Of a stretch of DNA of 24,905 bases, positions 17,635 to 24,055 are shown in pieces; position 1 is the stretch's first letter; each line of letters opens with the position of its first letter. A program made the translations under genes and the position numbers. The notes under the pieces are model-generated. The model ran no database searches. It was not told the origin of the DNA and saw only the letters and a list, made by a program, of their open reading frames with translations. The DNA is from an uncultured Caulobacteraceae bacterium (GTDB taxonomy: Bacteria > Pseudomonadota > Alphaproteobacteria > Caulobacterales > Caulobacteraceae): the NCBI GenBank assembly GCA_937910255.1, contig CALEOQ010000179.1:1-24905 (forward strand), read 5' to 3'.

Positions 17635-18059
17635 TCGCTAGCCTCCGTTGCCGACGCGACGGAGCCGAGGCTCCACGAGTCGCTCGGCCAGCCGTAGCAG
17701 ACGGCCGGCGATCGCCGCCAACGCGCCGAGTTGAGATCTCAGAGCATGCAGATGTGACAAGGCCGGCCCCCCGAGCCGCCACGCGCGACTCCCGGTGCGG
17801 CCACGCTACCCTCATCACGACGCAGCCGACAACCGTCACAACCGGGGCGTGCCCCTCGCGGCTGACCGACCAATAGCACTCAGCATGCCAAAATTTTCCC
17901 GGGGTGAATGTGGGATGGTCAAGTCTAAGCCACTGTTTGGAAAGGGTAAAAAGGGTGTACCCCTTCTCTCCGAGCCCCGCCTTAAATCCCGGCCTGCCCG
18001 TATTTTTGAATTGGTCCTGAAATCAGGGCTTTGGATCAAACGATACGGGATAACCAACC
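17635..18059. other. Divergent intergenic region upstream of hsdM
   Basis: No gene I can support. It should hold the hsdM promoter (minus strand) and that of the small gene at 18060. Two symmetric sites are visible: AAGGG/CCCTT arms at 17951-17965 and CCTGA-AA-TCAGG at 18016-18027, either of which could be an operator. From about 17890 the sequence is more AT-rich than its surroundings. Confidence 0.45.
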
Positions 18060-18365
18060 TTGCTGACTGTCAAAGACGTGCTGCGCGGGATCAATCGCTA
18101 CTGGGCCACAAAGGCCGACGAAGGACGCTCCTCGCTGGAGATCCTGGCATGGCACGCCGCGGCGGAGCTGGCCTCTTTCGTCGAGCTGACGACGGAGCCG
18201 GCCGACCTGCACATCATCGCGCCCAAGACCTATCAGGTCCTCTGGGGCCTCGAGGCCTACTTCGCCGACATCGGCCAGCTGCCGCCGCAGGAAATGGCGC
18301 TGGTGAAGGTGATGATCGATCGCGTGAACGCCGGGCTCACGCCACGCGGCGACGAGACCAAGTAG
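18060..18365 (+). CDS. Small hypothetical protein
   Basis: A 101-residue frame starting at TTG (LTVKDVLRGINRYW) with well-balanced composition: hydrophobic helices such as LEILAWHAAAELASFVEL and LWGLEAYFADI, ending in a polar tail. I do not recognise the family. The start is uncertain because no good ribosome site precedes it; the palindrome at 18016-18027 lies 33 bases upstream. Coding is likely because the competing frames over the same stretch read as low-quality arginine-rich sequence. Confidence 0.5.
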   Translation: MLTVKDVLRGINRYWATKADEGRSSLEILAWHAAAELASFVELTTEPADLHIIAPKTYQVLWGLEAYFADIGQLPPQEMALVKVMIDRVNAGLTPRGDETK

Positions 18366-18818
18366 GTCGATAAGGTGGCTGGCGGTCCGCCGACCAGATG
18401 ATGGTGGGCTGCCAGCGCGTCTTGCCGCGGATGCGCGGTGCGAGCGGCGAGGATCGCGGCCGCTCTCCGCTCAAGAACCCACACCGCTGCGAGTGAGCCT
18501 GGCCTGTTCGGGGCAGAGAGATGGGTCTGGCAGGGCAATCGCCGCCACAGACTCTGAAAGCCGCCAGGACGGCCGCAAGCATCAGGGCGCTACCCATGCC
18601 CCACCCAACCCCGAAACACCCATCCTGAGGGATCCTGGAGTCATGCAGAGGGATGCGGGTTCGGCACACGCGGGTTGGTCTCGTGACCTGGACCCATCGA
18701 GGCCCAGATGCGTCGAAGCGACGGAGGCTACCAGTTGGTCAAGGCGCCAATGGTCAGCGGGGAGAACGACGCCGTTTAGACGCCCGGGCGAGCGCCAGGA
18801 TCAGCCATCATCCACGAA
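18366..18818. other. Probable decayed sequence with an imperfect repeat
   Basis: No intact gene. A 32-base segment at 18612-18643 matches 18911-18942 at 26 of 32 positions; read in the same frame the two encode ETPILRDPGV and ETPLLSHSGV. This suggests two copies of the 3' part of some lost gene, the second leading into the frame that ends at 19106. Confidence 0.4.
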
Positions 18819-19106
18819 ATGCAACGAGCCGAGCCGCCGAACGCCAGAGGACTCTGGAGAGTCGCTAAAGCCCAAACAGCGCCCCCCGCTACCCTGACAC
18901 CAGAAGCCCTCGAAACGCCGCTCCTGAGCCATTCTGGAGTCAGCACGGGCCATTCAGATCTCGACAGGCGGAGATCGGGACGCCGGATACCGAACTGGAC
19001 CTCTGAGGCGATCGACTTCGCCGCGGCCCTGGACGAGAAGCGCCGGCTCTGTGCCGCGAGTGGTTACCGCTCGGGCTGGGCGCATCTGCTGCCAGTGGTG
19101 GGTTAA
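18819..19106 (+). CDS. Possible small protein or gene-tail remnant
   Basis: A 95-residue open frame. The first 30 residues look random; from about residue 30 (LETPLLSHSGVSTGHS, WTSEAIDFAAALDEKRRLCA) it looks coding and ends GYRSGWAHLLPVVG. The same ending recurs 890 bp downstream at 19937-19996. The GY..GWA ending reminds me of the C-termini of some phage and plasmid helicase-like proteins, which is only a recollection. It is best read as the surviving 3' end of a larger gene that has been duplicated with the following cassette. Confidence 0.35.
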   Translation: MQRAEPPNARGLWRVAKAQTAPPATLTPEALETPLLSHSGVSTGHSDLDRRRSGRRIPNWTSEAIDFAAALDEKRRLCAASGYRSGWAHLLPVVG

Positions 19107-19118
19107 GGCTGGGGCTCG
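19047..19118 (+). repeat. 72-bp direct repeat, copy 1
   Basis: It matches 19937-20008 at 68 of 72 positions, exactly 890 bp apart. The match covers the last coding bases of the GYRSGWAHL(L/R)PVVG tail, its TAA and the following GGCTGGGGCTCG. Of the four differences three change the amino acid, so the repeat is not clearly maintained for protein; a CTGGGCGC-ATCT-GC(T/G)GCCAG hairpin lies inside it. It marks the left edge of a duplicated cassette. Confidence 0.8.
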
Positions 19119-19140
19119 ACCGAGACGGGCTCCGAACCGA

Positions 19141-19249
19141 GTTCCATATAATTCTTTCCCTTATCTTTTATTGTCATGATCTTCAAAAAGTACAGTATAA
19201 TAATATAAGATTTAGAAGTTAAACGGGACAGCCATCCGTTATATGGAAC
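19141..19249 (+). promoter_or_regulatory. 109-bp AT-rich leader closed by an inverted repeat, copy 1
   Basis: GTTCCATATAA at 19141-19151 is the exact reverse complement of TTATATGGAAC at 19239-19249. The enclosed sequence is very AT-rich against a GC-rich background and aligns without gaps to copy 2. TTGTCA at 19171-19176 and TATAAT at 19196-19201 (19-base spacer) could be a promoter inside it. The right arm ends 18 bases before the start codon, with GGGAG between. It is either a leader RNA with a closing stem or a promoter flanked by two inverted operators. Confidence 0.6.
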
Positions 19250-19267
19250 CCCTAGAGAAAGGGAGCC

Positions 19268-19753
19268 ATGCGGCCAAATACACCACTAGTAGATCGCATC
19301 GCCAAAGGCACTGGCGTTTGCGTCGAGATGATCCAGGATACAATCAGCCGCCCCACCCCCGGCGAGGGGCCGTGCTGGGAGTGGAACCTGTCCTTCGCCG
19401 GCGTGACGCCCATGATCATGCTCGACGGACGACCCCAGCCGGTGCGGCGTGTTCTCGTAGCCAGCATCCACGGTGAGCTACCCTCCACGATCCGCGTCGT
19501 GCCCGTCTGCCCGAACAAACGATGCGTCAACCCGAACCACACCATGGTCAAAAACCAATTCGTGGACGGTCTGATGACGCTCACCCCTCCAGCCGACTTC
19601 GAGACGGCCGAGGACGACATCATGGATGTGGTCGACACCGTCTACTCGACCGAACAGCCTTGGGACGCCGCATCCCTGGCCGAGCAGTTCCCAGTCTACA
19701 CCGAGGAGCAGTTCGCCGAGGCGATCCGCAAGATCGAGGATGAAGGGCTCTAG
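19268..19753 (+). CDS. HNH-fold-related protein lacking the catalytic histidine, paralogue 1
   Basis: A 161-residue protein. GPCWEW (C36) starts the domain; VRRVLVASIHGELP (59-72) and CPNKRCVNPNHT (81-92) follow the layout of phage-type HNH endonucleases, in which the expected pattern is C.W ... HR ... HG..P ... H.C.N..CVNP.H. Here the histidine of the HR motif is arginine (R60) and the one before the first cysteine of the pair is missing, while C36, C81, C86 and H91 remain and could hold a structural zinc. Residues 117-161 (DDIMDVVDTVYS...PWDAASLAEQF...) look like a winged-helix or helical tail. Probably DNA-binding and not a working nuclease. ATG at 19268 follows GGGAG. The paralogue lies 887 bp downstream. 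Confidence 0.75.
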   Translation: MRPNTPLVDRIAKGTGVCVEMIQDTISRPTPGEGPCWEWNLSFAGVTPMIMLDGRPQPVRRVLVASIHGELPSTIRVVPVCPNKRCVNPNHTMVKNQFVDGLMTLTPPADFETAEDDIMDVVDTVYSTEQPWDAASLAEQFPVYTEEQFAEAIRKIEDEGL

Positions 19754-19759
19754 CGAGCC
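19746..19759 (+). terminator. Small hairpin over the stop codon, copy 1
   Basis: GGCTC-TAGC-GAGCC spans the TAG stop of the first HNH-like gene and is identical at 20630-20643. A five-pair stem without a T-run is weak as a terminator, but its conservation beyond the stop codon is notable. Confidence 0.3.
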
Positions 19760-19864
19760 GCCACTCAATCTGAACAGCAACGTCGCAGATCGGCGTCGGT
19801 CGATCTACCCGCAACACCCCAAACCTGAAGTCACCCGGCCGGCGCTCGCCATGCCGTATGGGAG

Positions 19865-19996
19865 ATGACGCCCTTGATGCCAAACACAATGCGCCTCCAG
19901 GCTAGGCCCCCCGAAAGCTTAGCCGAGGCCCGCAGCCTCTGCGCCGGGAATGGTTACCGCTCGGGCTGGGCGCATCTGCGGCCAGTGGTGGGTTAA
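19865..19996 (+). pseudogene. Short gene-tail remnant preceding the second cassette
   Basis: A 43-codon frame from ATG 19865, ending ARSLCAGNGYRSGWAHLRPVVG, homologous to the end of the frame at 18819-19106. Upstream similarity is lost. GGGAG abuts the ATG too closely for good initiation. It is either a remnant carried by duplication or a real short leader peptide; I favour a remnant. Confidence 0.4.
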
Positions 19997-20008
19997 GGCT
20001 GGGGCTCG
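19937..20008 (+). repeat. 72-bp direct repeat, copy 2
   Basis: Partner of 19047-19118 at an offset of exactly 890 bp. Together with the leader and HNH-like gene that follow, it defines a tandemly duplicated cassette. Confidence 0.8.
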
Positions 20009-20027
20009 CCGGAGAGCCTTCCATGTA

Positions 20028-20136
20028 GTTTCATACAATTATATCTCTTATCTTTTGTTATCATGATTTTTCAAAATCACAGTAGATAAAGAGAAATAGA
20101 AGATAATAAAAGGGGCGGTGTTTTATTGTATGAAAC
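20028..20136 (+). promoter_or_regulatory. 109-bp AT-rich leader closed by an inverted repeat, copy 2
   Basis: GTTTCATACAA at 20028-20038 is the exact reverse complement of TTGTATGAAAC at 20126-20136; the repeat extends one base further on each side (13-base arms, 20027-20039 and 20125-20137). Length and arm spacing (98 bp centre to centre) equal copy 1. Compared with copy 1, one C:G pair is T:A and one T:A pair is C:G. The core TTATCTTTT and TCATGAT is shared. TTCCATGTA at 20019-20027, just outside the left arm, resembles the arm of copy 1. AGGGGAGGA follows as ribosome site. Confidence 0.65.
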
Positions 20137-20154
20137 TCCCTCAGGGGAGGACCG

Positions 20155-20637
20155 ATGAGGCCGAAGTCACCACTAGCAGCCCGAATTGCCCGGCACACGG
20201 GCGTTTCGGAGGCTGATATACAGTATACGTTCGAGAACCTCACCCCTGGACAAGGCCCCTGCTGGCCGTGGGGAGGGATGGTTCAAGGCATCACGCCGAT
20301 GATCGCGGTCGACAACCGACCCAAGCCAGTGAGGCGGGTTCTGATAGCCCACATCCACGGTGAGCTGCCAGACGACGTTCGGGCTCGCTCAGCCTGCCCG
20401 AACCCGTTGTGCGTCAGCCCCAACCACACCCTGGTCAAGGCCCGCTTCTCCGATGAAGCGACGTTCCTCACTCCTCCGCCGCCGGAGGAGTGCGACCAGG
20501 ACGACATCATGGACGTGGTCGATGCGGTCTACAGCCGCGACCAGCCTTGGGACGCCGCCGCCCTGGCAGAGGAGTTCGACTACCCACTGGCCCTCGTCGA
20601 GGAAGCCATTCGCAAGATCGTGGAGGAAGGGCTCTAG
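20155..20637 (+). CDS. HNH-fold-related protein lacking the catalytic histidine, paralogue 2
   Basis: A 160-residue paralogue of the gene at 19268, with about half of the residues identical by eye and no long gaps. The same pattern is kept: GPCWPW with C36, VRRVLIAHIHGELP at 59-72, CPNPLCVSPNHT at 81-92, and the tail DDIMDVVDAVYSRDQPWDAAALAEEF. The same two histidines expected in an active HNH site are absent, so the loss predates the duplication. Retained cysteines and the conserved tail argue that both copies are functional proteins. ATG at 20155 has a strong AGGGGAGGA site. The next genes in the same direction are the excisionase-like gene and the integrase, 292 bases on. Confidence 0.75.
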   Translation: MRPKSPLAARIARHTGVSEADIQYTFENLTPGQGPCWPWGGMVQGITPMIAVDNRPKPVRRVLIAHIHGELPDDVRARSACPNPLCVSPNHTLVKARFSDEATFLTPPPPEECDQDDIMDVVDAVYSRDQPWDAAALAEEFDYPLALVEEAIRKIVEEGL

Positions 20638-20643
20638 CGAGCC
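20630..20643 (+). terminator. Small hairpin over the stop codon, copy 2
   Basis: GGCTC-TAGC-GAGCC, identical to 19746-19759. Weak as a terminator since no T-run follows. Confidence 0.3.
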
Positions 20644-20929
20644 CCATCCCGACCCGCGAACCGGGACGCATGATCGCCACAGGTCAACGGACCTCGCACA
20701 ATGAGAGCAACCAATCCTCGTAGTTACAGTAGACCTTGCGCGAGCAGACTCTCGACAGCGACTCCGGGAGAGTTTACAGATTTCGCAGCGTTGGCACGGC
20801 AATCACCGCCAACCTGATCAACTCTTACCCTCTCAACTCTCTGAAGCTTGGCCGAACGGCCGATCCCTTGAGCTTAGCAGGGTCCATGCAGACAATTCAT
20901 CAAAGCGGCTCGGCCGCACCGGAGGGTGC

Positions 20930-21178
20930 GTGACCGCCTCTCCCAACGTGACACCGCGGCTGGTGAGCGTCCGTGACGCGGCCGCATATTTCGGCCTGCC
21001 AATGACGCAGTTCCAACGTCTGCGGGTCGGTCGGGTCAGCTTCGGCGCCAAGGTGCTTTACGACATGCGCGCCCTGGACGCCCATCTCGATGCCCTTTCG
21101 GGCTTGGCCTCACCCTCTCTTATGAAGGCGGACAACGATGCCGAAGCGGCGCTCGAACGCTTTACCGCCAGCCGCTGA
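20930..21178 (+). CDS. Excisionase-like/AlpA-type small DNA-binding protein
   Basis: An 82-residue protein. VSVRDAAAYFGLPMTQFQRLRV (about 12-33) is a MerR/AlpA-like helix-turn-helix start, and KVLYDMRALDAHLDAL matches the usual wing and tail of phage excisionase and AlpA proteins (...YDR..LD.WLD.L). It ends 41 bases inside the integrase gene, the arrangement common for xis-int pairs. GTG at 20930 has GGAGGG just upstream. Its likely role is to direct excision or to regulate the integrase; the exact family is not certain. Confidence 0.7.
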   Translation: MTASPNVTPRLVSVRDAAAYFGLPMTQFQRLRVGRVSFGAKVLYDMRALDAHLDALSGLASPSLMKADNDAEAALERFTASR

Positions 21179-22283
21179 TGTCCTTCCAGGCGCCCACCGC
21201 ATCGTCCGGCCTCGACCTGACGGTGGCGTGACGGCGTACTGGTACGCGTGGCGTGGCGGCCCCCAAATCCTCAAGGTAACGGCAGCCAGCGATGTGCTGC
21301 TGCAACGGGAGATCGCCCGCGCGCTGCCAGATGCGATCGCAGCCTATCGAGCCGAGCGCACGCCGAGCGCAGACCGCAAGTACCTGTACAGCCTGATCAC
21401 CCGGTATCTGGAGAGCGCCGAGTTCGCCAATTGCGCGCCGCGCACGCAGCGTGACCGGCGCAAGCAGCTGGATCGGGTGCGCACCGAGCTTGGCGAGATG
21501 GAGCTGGTCGCGTTCGAGGCCAAGAAAGCCCGCACGACCCTCATCGGTTGGCGTGACAAGTTCAAGGCGACACCAAAGACGGCGGACGATCTGCTCGGCG
21601 CCTTGAGTTTGGTGCTTAGCTGGGCGGTCGACCGTGGAGAGATCCGCACCAACCCAGTGAAGGGTTTTCCCCGAATTTATCACGTCGACCGCGCCGACGT
21701 GATCTGGACGCCAGAGAACCTAGAGACAATCCGGCCGCACTGCGCGCCTGAACTGGACCATGCCATCCGCCTCGCGGTGCTGACCGGTCTCCGCCAAGGC
21801 GACCTCTTAAAGGTCACATGGGCGGCCGTTCGAGAGGACACGATCGTCTGGCAGACGGCCAAAAGTCGGAGACGCCGAACCGCCGCCATCCCGATCACCG
21901 ACGAACTGCGCGCTCTGCTCAACGAAATCCCGCGGTGCGACAGCGTGACGATCCTCAATTCATCCCGGAAGCGCCCGTGGACCCAGGACGGACTGAACAG
22001 CGCAATCCAGCGGGCGAAAGCCGACGCGAAAGACGCCGCGGTCAAGTCCTCAGGCGACCCCGAGGCGAGAACGGGTTTGGAAGATCTCCGATGGCACGAC
22101 CTCCGCGGCACCGCAGCCACGAACTTCATCCGCGCAGGCGTCGAACTGGCGGAGGTCGCGACCATCATGGGATGGGAGCCAGGCAAGGTCCGAGAGATTG
22201 GCCTGCGGTACGTGACCTATGAAGAGTTCGGGAAGGCCGTCGCCGCGCGCATGCAGCGGAACACGGCGGCAACAGAAGTGTAA
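21138..22283 (+). CDS. int: Tyrosine-type integrase of the island
   Basis: A 381-residue phage-type integrase. The N-terminal arm-binding and core-binding parts cover residues 1-175 (YLYSLITRYLESAEF, SLVLSWAVDRGEIRTNPV). The catalytic domain shows R219 in LTGLRQGDLL, K242, H320 and R323 in WHDLRGTAA, W346 in MGW (in the position of the second His/Trp) and the nucleophile Y358 in LRYV. All key residues are present. ATG at 21138 follows GAAGGCGG and overlaps the excisionase-like gene. The gene reads towards tRNA-Gln(TTG), 60 bases away, the classic layout for a tRNA-integrating element. Confidence 0.95.
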   Translation: MPKRRSNALPPAADVLPGAHRIVRPRPDGGVTAYWYAWRGGPQILKVTAASDVLLQREIARALPDAIAAYRAERTPSADRKYLYSLITRYLESAEFANCAPRTQRDRRKQLDRVRTELGEMELVAFEAKKARTTLIGWRDKFKATPKTADDLLGALSLVLSWAVDRGEIRTNPVKGFPRIYHVDRADVIWTPENLETIRPHCAPELDHAIRLAVLTGLRQGDLLKVTWAAVREDTIVWQTAKSRRRRTAAIPITDELRALLNEIPRCDSVTILNSSRKRPWTQDGLNSAIQRAKADAKDAAVKSSGDPEARTGLEDLRWHDLRGTAATNFIRAGVELAEVATIMGWEPGKVREIGLRYVTYEEFGKAVAARMQRNTAATEV

Positions 22284-22285
22284 AA

Positions 22286-22304
22286 CGCCCTGTAAAATCG
22301 GGCG
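22286..22304 (+). terminator. Hairpin after the integrase gene
   Basis: CGCCC at 22286-22290 pairs with GGGCG at 22300-22304 around TGTAAAATC. No T-run follows, so termination strength is doubtful. Confidence 0.35.
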
Positions 22305-22343
22305 CCACTTCGGTCTGAGAGCGCGCTAAGTTATTGAAATCGT

Positions 22344-22392
22344 TGGCTGGGGAACTAGGACTCGAACCTAGAATGACGGTACCAAAAACCGC
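22344..22392 (-). other. Likely island attachment site at the tRNA-Gln 3' end
   Basis: The integrase gene ends next to the 3' end of an intact tRNA gene, and integrases of this type usually recombine within the tRNA 3' half. I found no second copy of this tRNA 3' segment elsewhere in the window, so the other end of the island lies to the left, outside it. The exact core cannot be placed without the partner site. Confidence 0.55.
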
Positions 22393-22417
22393 TGTGTTAC
22401 CATTACACCATTCCCCA
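22344..22417 (-). tRNA. tRNA-Gln (anticodon TTG)
   Basis: A complete cloverleaf on the minus strand. The seven-pair acceptor stem is TGGGGAA/TTCCCCA, the anticodon stem GCGGT/ACCGT encloses TTTTGGT (anticodon TTG), the T arm has GGTTCGAGTCC, and G plus encoded CCA form the 3' end. It remains intact beside the integrase, as expected when an island restores the tRNA end. Confidence 0.95.
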
Positions 22418-22429
22418 GCAGGAACGGCA

Positions 22430-22448
22430 GCGGGGGGTGTCCCCCCGC
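22430..22448. repeat. GC-rich inverted repeat upstream of tRNA-Gln
   Basis: GCGGGGGG at 22430-22437 and CCCCCCGC at 22441-22448 around TGT form a perfect eight-pair hairpin. It lies 12 bases upstream of the mature tRNA-Gln 5' end, so it may affect transcription or processing; no T-run suggests a terminator. Confidence 0.4.
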
Positions 22449-22504
22449 GGCGAGGGCGTGGGAATAGCAAAAGCCGATTCCAGATGCAACGGCCGTGCAG
22501 TCGC

Positions 22505-22533
22505 TTGCGGGCCTGAAATCGCTCCTCTATAAG
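22505..22533 (+). promoter_or_regulatory. Promoter of tRNA-Pro
   Basis: TTGCGG at 22505-22510 and TATAAG at 22528-22533 with an exact 17-base spacer. The start point would fall near 22540, a few bases before the tRNA at 22547. Confidence 0.6.
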
Positions 22534-22546
22534 GCCGCCTCCAAGT

Positions 22547-22623
22547 CGGAGTGTGGCTCAGTCTGGTAGAGCACCGCGTTCGGGACGCGGGGGTCGCAGG
22601 TTCGAATCCTGCCACTCCGACCA
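22547..22623 (+). tRNA. tRNA-Pro (anticodon CGG)
   Basis: A 77-base cloverleaf with encoded CCA. Acceptor stem CGGAGTG/CACTCCG, anticodon stem CCGCG/CGCGG around TTCGGGA (anticodon CGG), T arm GGTTCGAATCC, discriminator A. Confidence 0.95.
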
Positions 22624-22800
22624 TTCATTCCCCCGTCCAGATCGGGGTGATCTTTCCCCCTCAATGAGATGTTGATGTCCTGCGGTTTGCTGGCTTTTCG
22701 CCGGCCCGCAGCGGGGCGCCCGGCCCGCGCCCTCCCAGCTTGGGCTTGAAAAGAACAAACCAAGAAAATAGGGTCAGGATCGCGGGCTTCACCGGAGGGG

Positions 22801-23592
22801 ATGGTGGGCTTTCTCAAAGGGCTGTTTGGCAGGTGGGAAACGTCGCCGCCCCCGCCGCCATCGGACAAGGTGCTGGCCATCCAGGACGCGCTTCGGGCGC
22901 GGGTTCAGCCCTGCCTTCGGCTTCGGCCGGGGGGCGAGGGCGCCTCGCGGCTCGGGGGCGAGCCGGAGTTGAACGGGGCGTGGCCGGTCTGGAAGGGCGG
23001 GCCCATGGTGTTCGTCGCCCAGCTGGACCTGGCCGAGATGCGCAGCGCCGGCGGCCCCGACTGGCTGCCGGCCCAGGGGCGATTGCTGTTCTTCTGCGAG
23101 CCGGGCGCCTGGGGGTCCGACCCTGAGGATGCCGGCGGCGCCATGGTGCGCCATGAGACCGCGCCGGCCGAACCGCGGCTGCCGCCCCTGGATCTGCCGC
23201 GCAAATCCCGCTTCAAGGCGACGCCTGTGAGCTTTGAAGCGGGCGAGTCCTGGCCCAGCCAGGAACGGCTGGAGATCGACTGGGACACGATCGGCAAGCA
23301 CGACTATGCCGCTCTCGAGGCCTTCGTGGAGGCCCACACGCCTGAGACCCCCATGCACCAGGTCGGCGGTTATCCAGACGCCGTCCAGGACGACGCCATG
23401 GAGGAGATTTGTCAGGAGATGACCCACGGCCCAGGCGGCGCCTAGGACTGGCGCCTGCTGCTTCAGGTCGACAGCGACCGCGACCGCGGCATGATGTGGT
23501 TCGACACAGGCCGGCTCTATTTCTGGATACGTGAGCAGGACGCCCGGGCCGGGGATTTCTCCAAGGTCTGGCTGATCGTCCAGTCCGGCTGA
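22801..23592 (+). pseudogene. YwqG/DUF1963 family protein gene with in-frame amber codon
   Basis: The frame opens at ATG 22801 (or GTG 22804) behind GGAGGGG and encodes 214 residues to TAG at 23443-23445. The same frame continues uninterrupted for 48 codons to TGA at 23592, giving DWRLLLQVDSD then GRLYFWI, the normal end of DUF1963 proteins. Earlier parts also fit the family: GASRLGGEPELNGAWP near 57-72, FVAQLDLAEM at 80-89, LPAQGRLLFF at 98-107, and GGYPDAVQDDAMEEICQ near 189-205. The TAG probably replaces GAG by one base change. It could be a real nonsense mutation, a sequencing error or readthrough. The function of the family is unknown. It is next to a terminator at 23617. Confidence 0.8.
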
Positions 23593-23616
23593 CGAGTGGA
23601 ATTTTTTCGGGGCGTT

Positions 23617-23639
23617 CCGTCCCGGATCGGACGGTTTTT
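23617..23639 (+). terminator. Rho-independent terminator after the DUF1963 gene
   Basis: CCGTCC at 23617-23622 pairs with GGACGG at 23629-23634 over a six-base loop, followed directly by TTTTT. Confidence 0.75.
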
Positions 23640-23756
23640 CAGGCCGTTCCCCCTGGGGCGATCAAAGAAACATTACCCCCAAATGCAGGGTTTTGTTTGC
23701 CAGCGGCCATTCTATCGGTACAGGGTAGCGCGCAAGCTACAGGAAATGAGCAAACT

Positions 23757-23966
23757 ATGACGACCGGAACAGTGAAGTGGTTCAACGCCACGAAGGGCTA
23801 TGGCTTCATTCAGCCCGATGATGGCGGAGCCGACGTGTTTCTTCACATCAGCGCCGTTGAACAAGCGGGCATGAGCTCGGTGAACGAAGGCGACAAGCTC
23901 TCCTTCGAGCTCGAAAAGGACCGTAAGTCGGGCAAGATGTCCGCCGGCCAGCTCCAGAAGGCCTAA
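23757..23966 (+). CDS. cspA: Cold-shock domain protein (CspA family)
   Basis: A 69-residue single cold-shock domain, the family's usual length, that binds single-stranded RNA and DNA. It begins MTTGTVKWFNATKGYGFIQP with RNP1 at KGYGFIQ (13-19) and RNP2 at VFLHIS (27-32), and ends KMSAGQLQKA. The ATG at 23757 is chosen over upstream starts because it gives the canonical N-terminus. A leader of about 100 bases with several short C/G-rich blocks precedes it. A strong terminator follows, so it is a single-gene unit. Which CspA paralogue it is cannot be told. Confidence 0.93.
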   Translation: MTTGTVKWFNATKGYGFIQPDDGGADVFLHISAVEQAGMSSVNEGDKLSFELEKDRKSGKMSAGQLQKA

Positions 23967-23973
23967 AGGAAAC

Positions 23974-24008
23974 GAGCCCCGGCCTTGATGGCCGGGGCTC
24001 CGACCTTT
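23974..24008 (+). terminator. Rho-independent terminator of the cold-shock gene
   Basis: GAGCCCCGGCC at 23974-23984 pairs perfectly with GGCCGGGGCTC at 23990-24000 around TTGAT, followed by CGACCTTTCT. The stem is strong, the T-run short. Confidence 0.75.
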
Positions 24009-24055
24009 CTACATTCAGGCGCGACGGCAAGGCCCGCGCCCTCTAGTCTGGCGCC

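Noticed and set aside
17795..18373. 192-codon frame overlapping the small gene at 18060
   Set aside because: Its second half is a shifted reading of the better-looking 18060-18365 frame and its composition is arginine-rich; no motif supports it.
18493..18897. 134-codon plus-strand frame
   Set aside because: Composition is erratic and only the short ETPILRDPGV stretch resembles anything, as part of an imperfect repeat; treated as decayed sequence.
19141..20136. Retron ncRNA or IscB-type guide RNA ahead of the HNH-like genes
   Set aside because: Flanking inverted repeats upstream of an orf recall retron a1/a2 ends and HNH-linked guide RNAs, but there is no reverse transcriptase, and the proteins are far too short for IscB and lack RuvC motifs.
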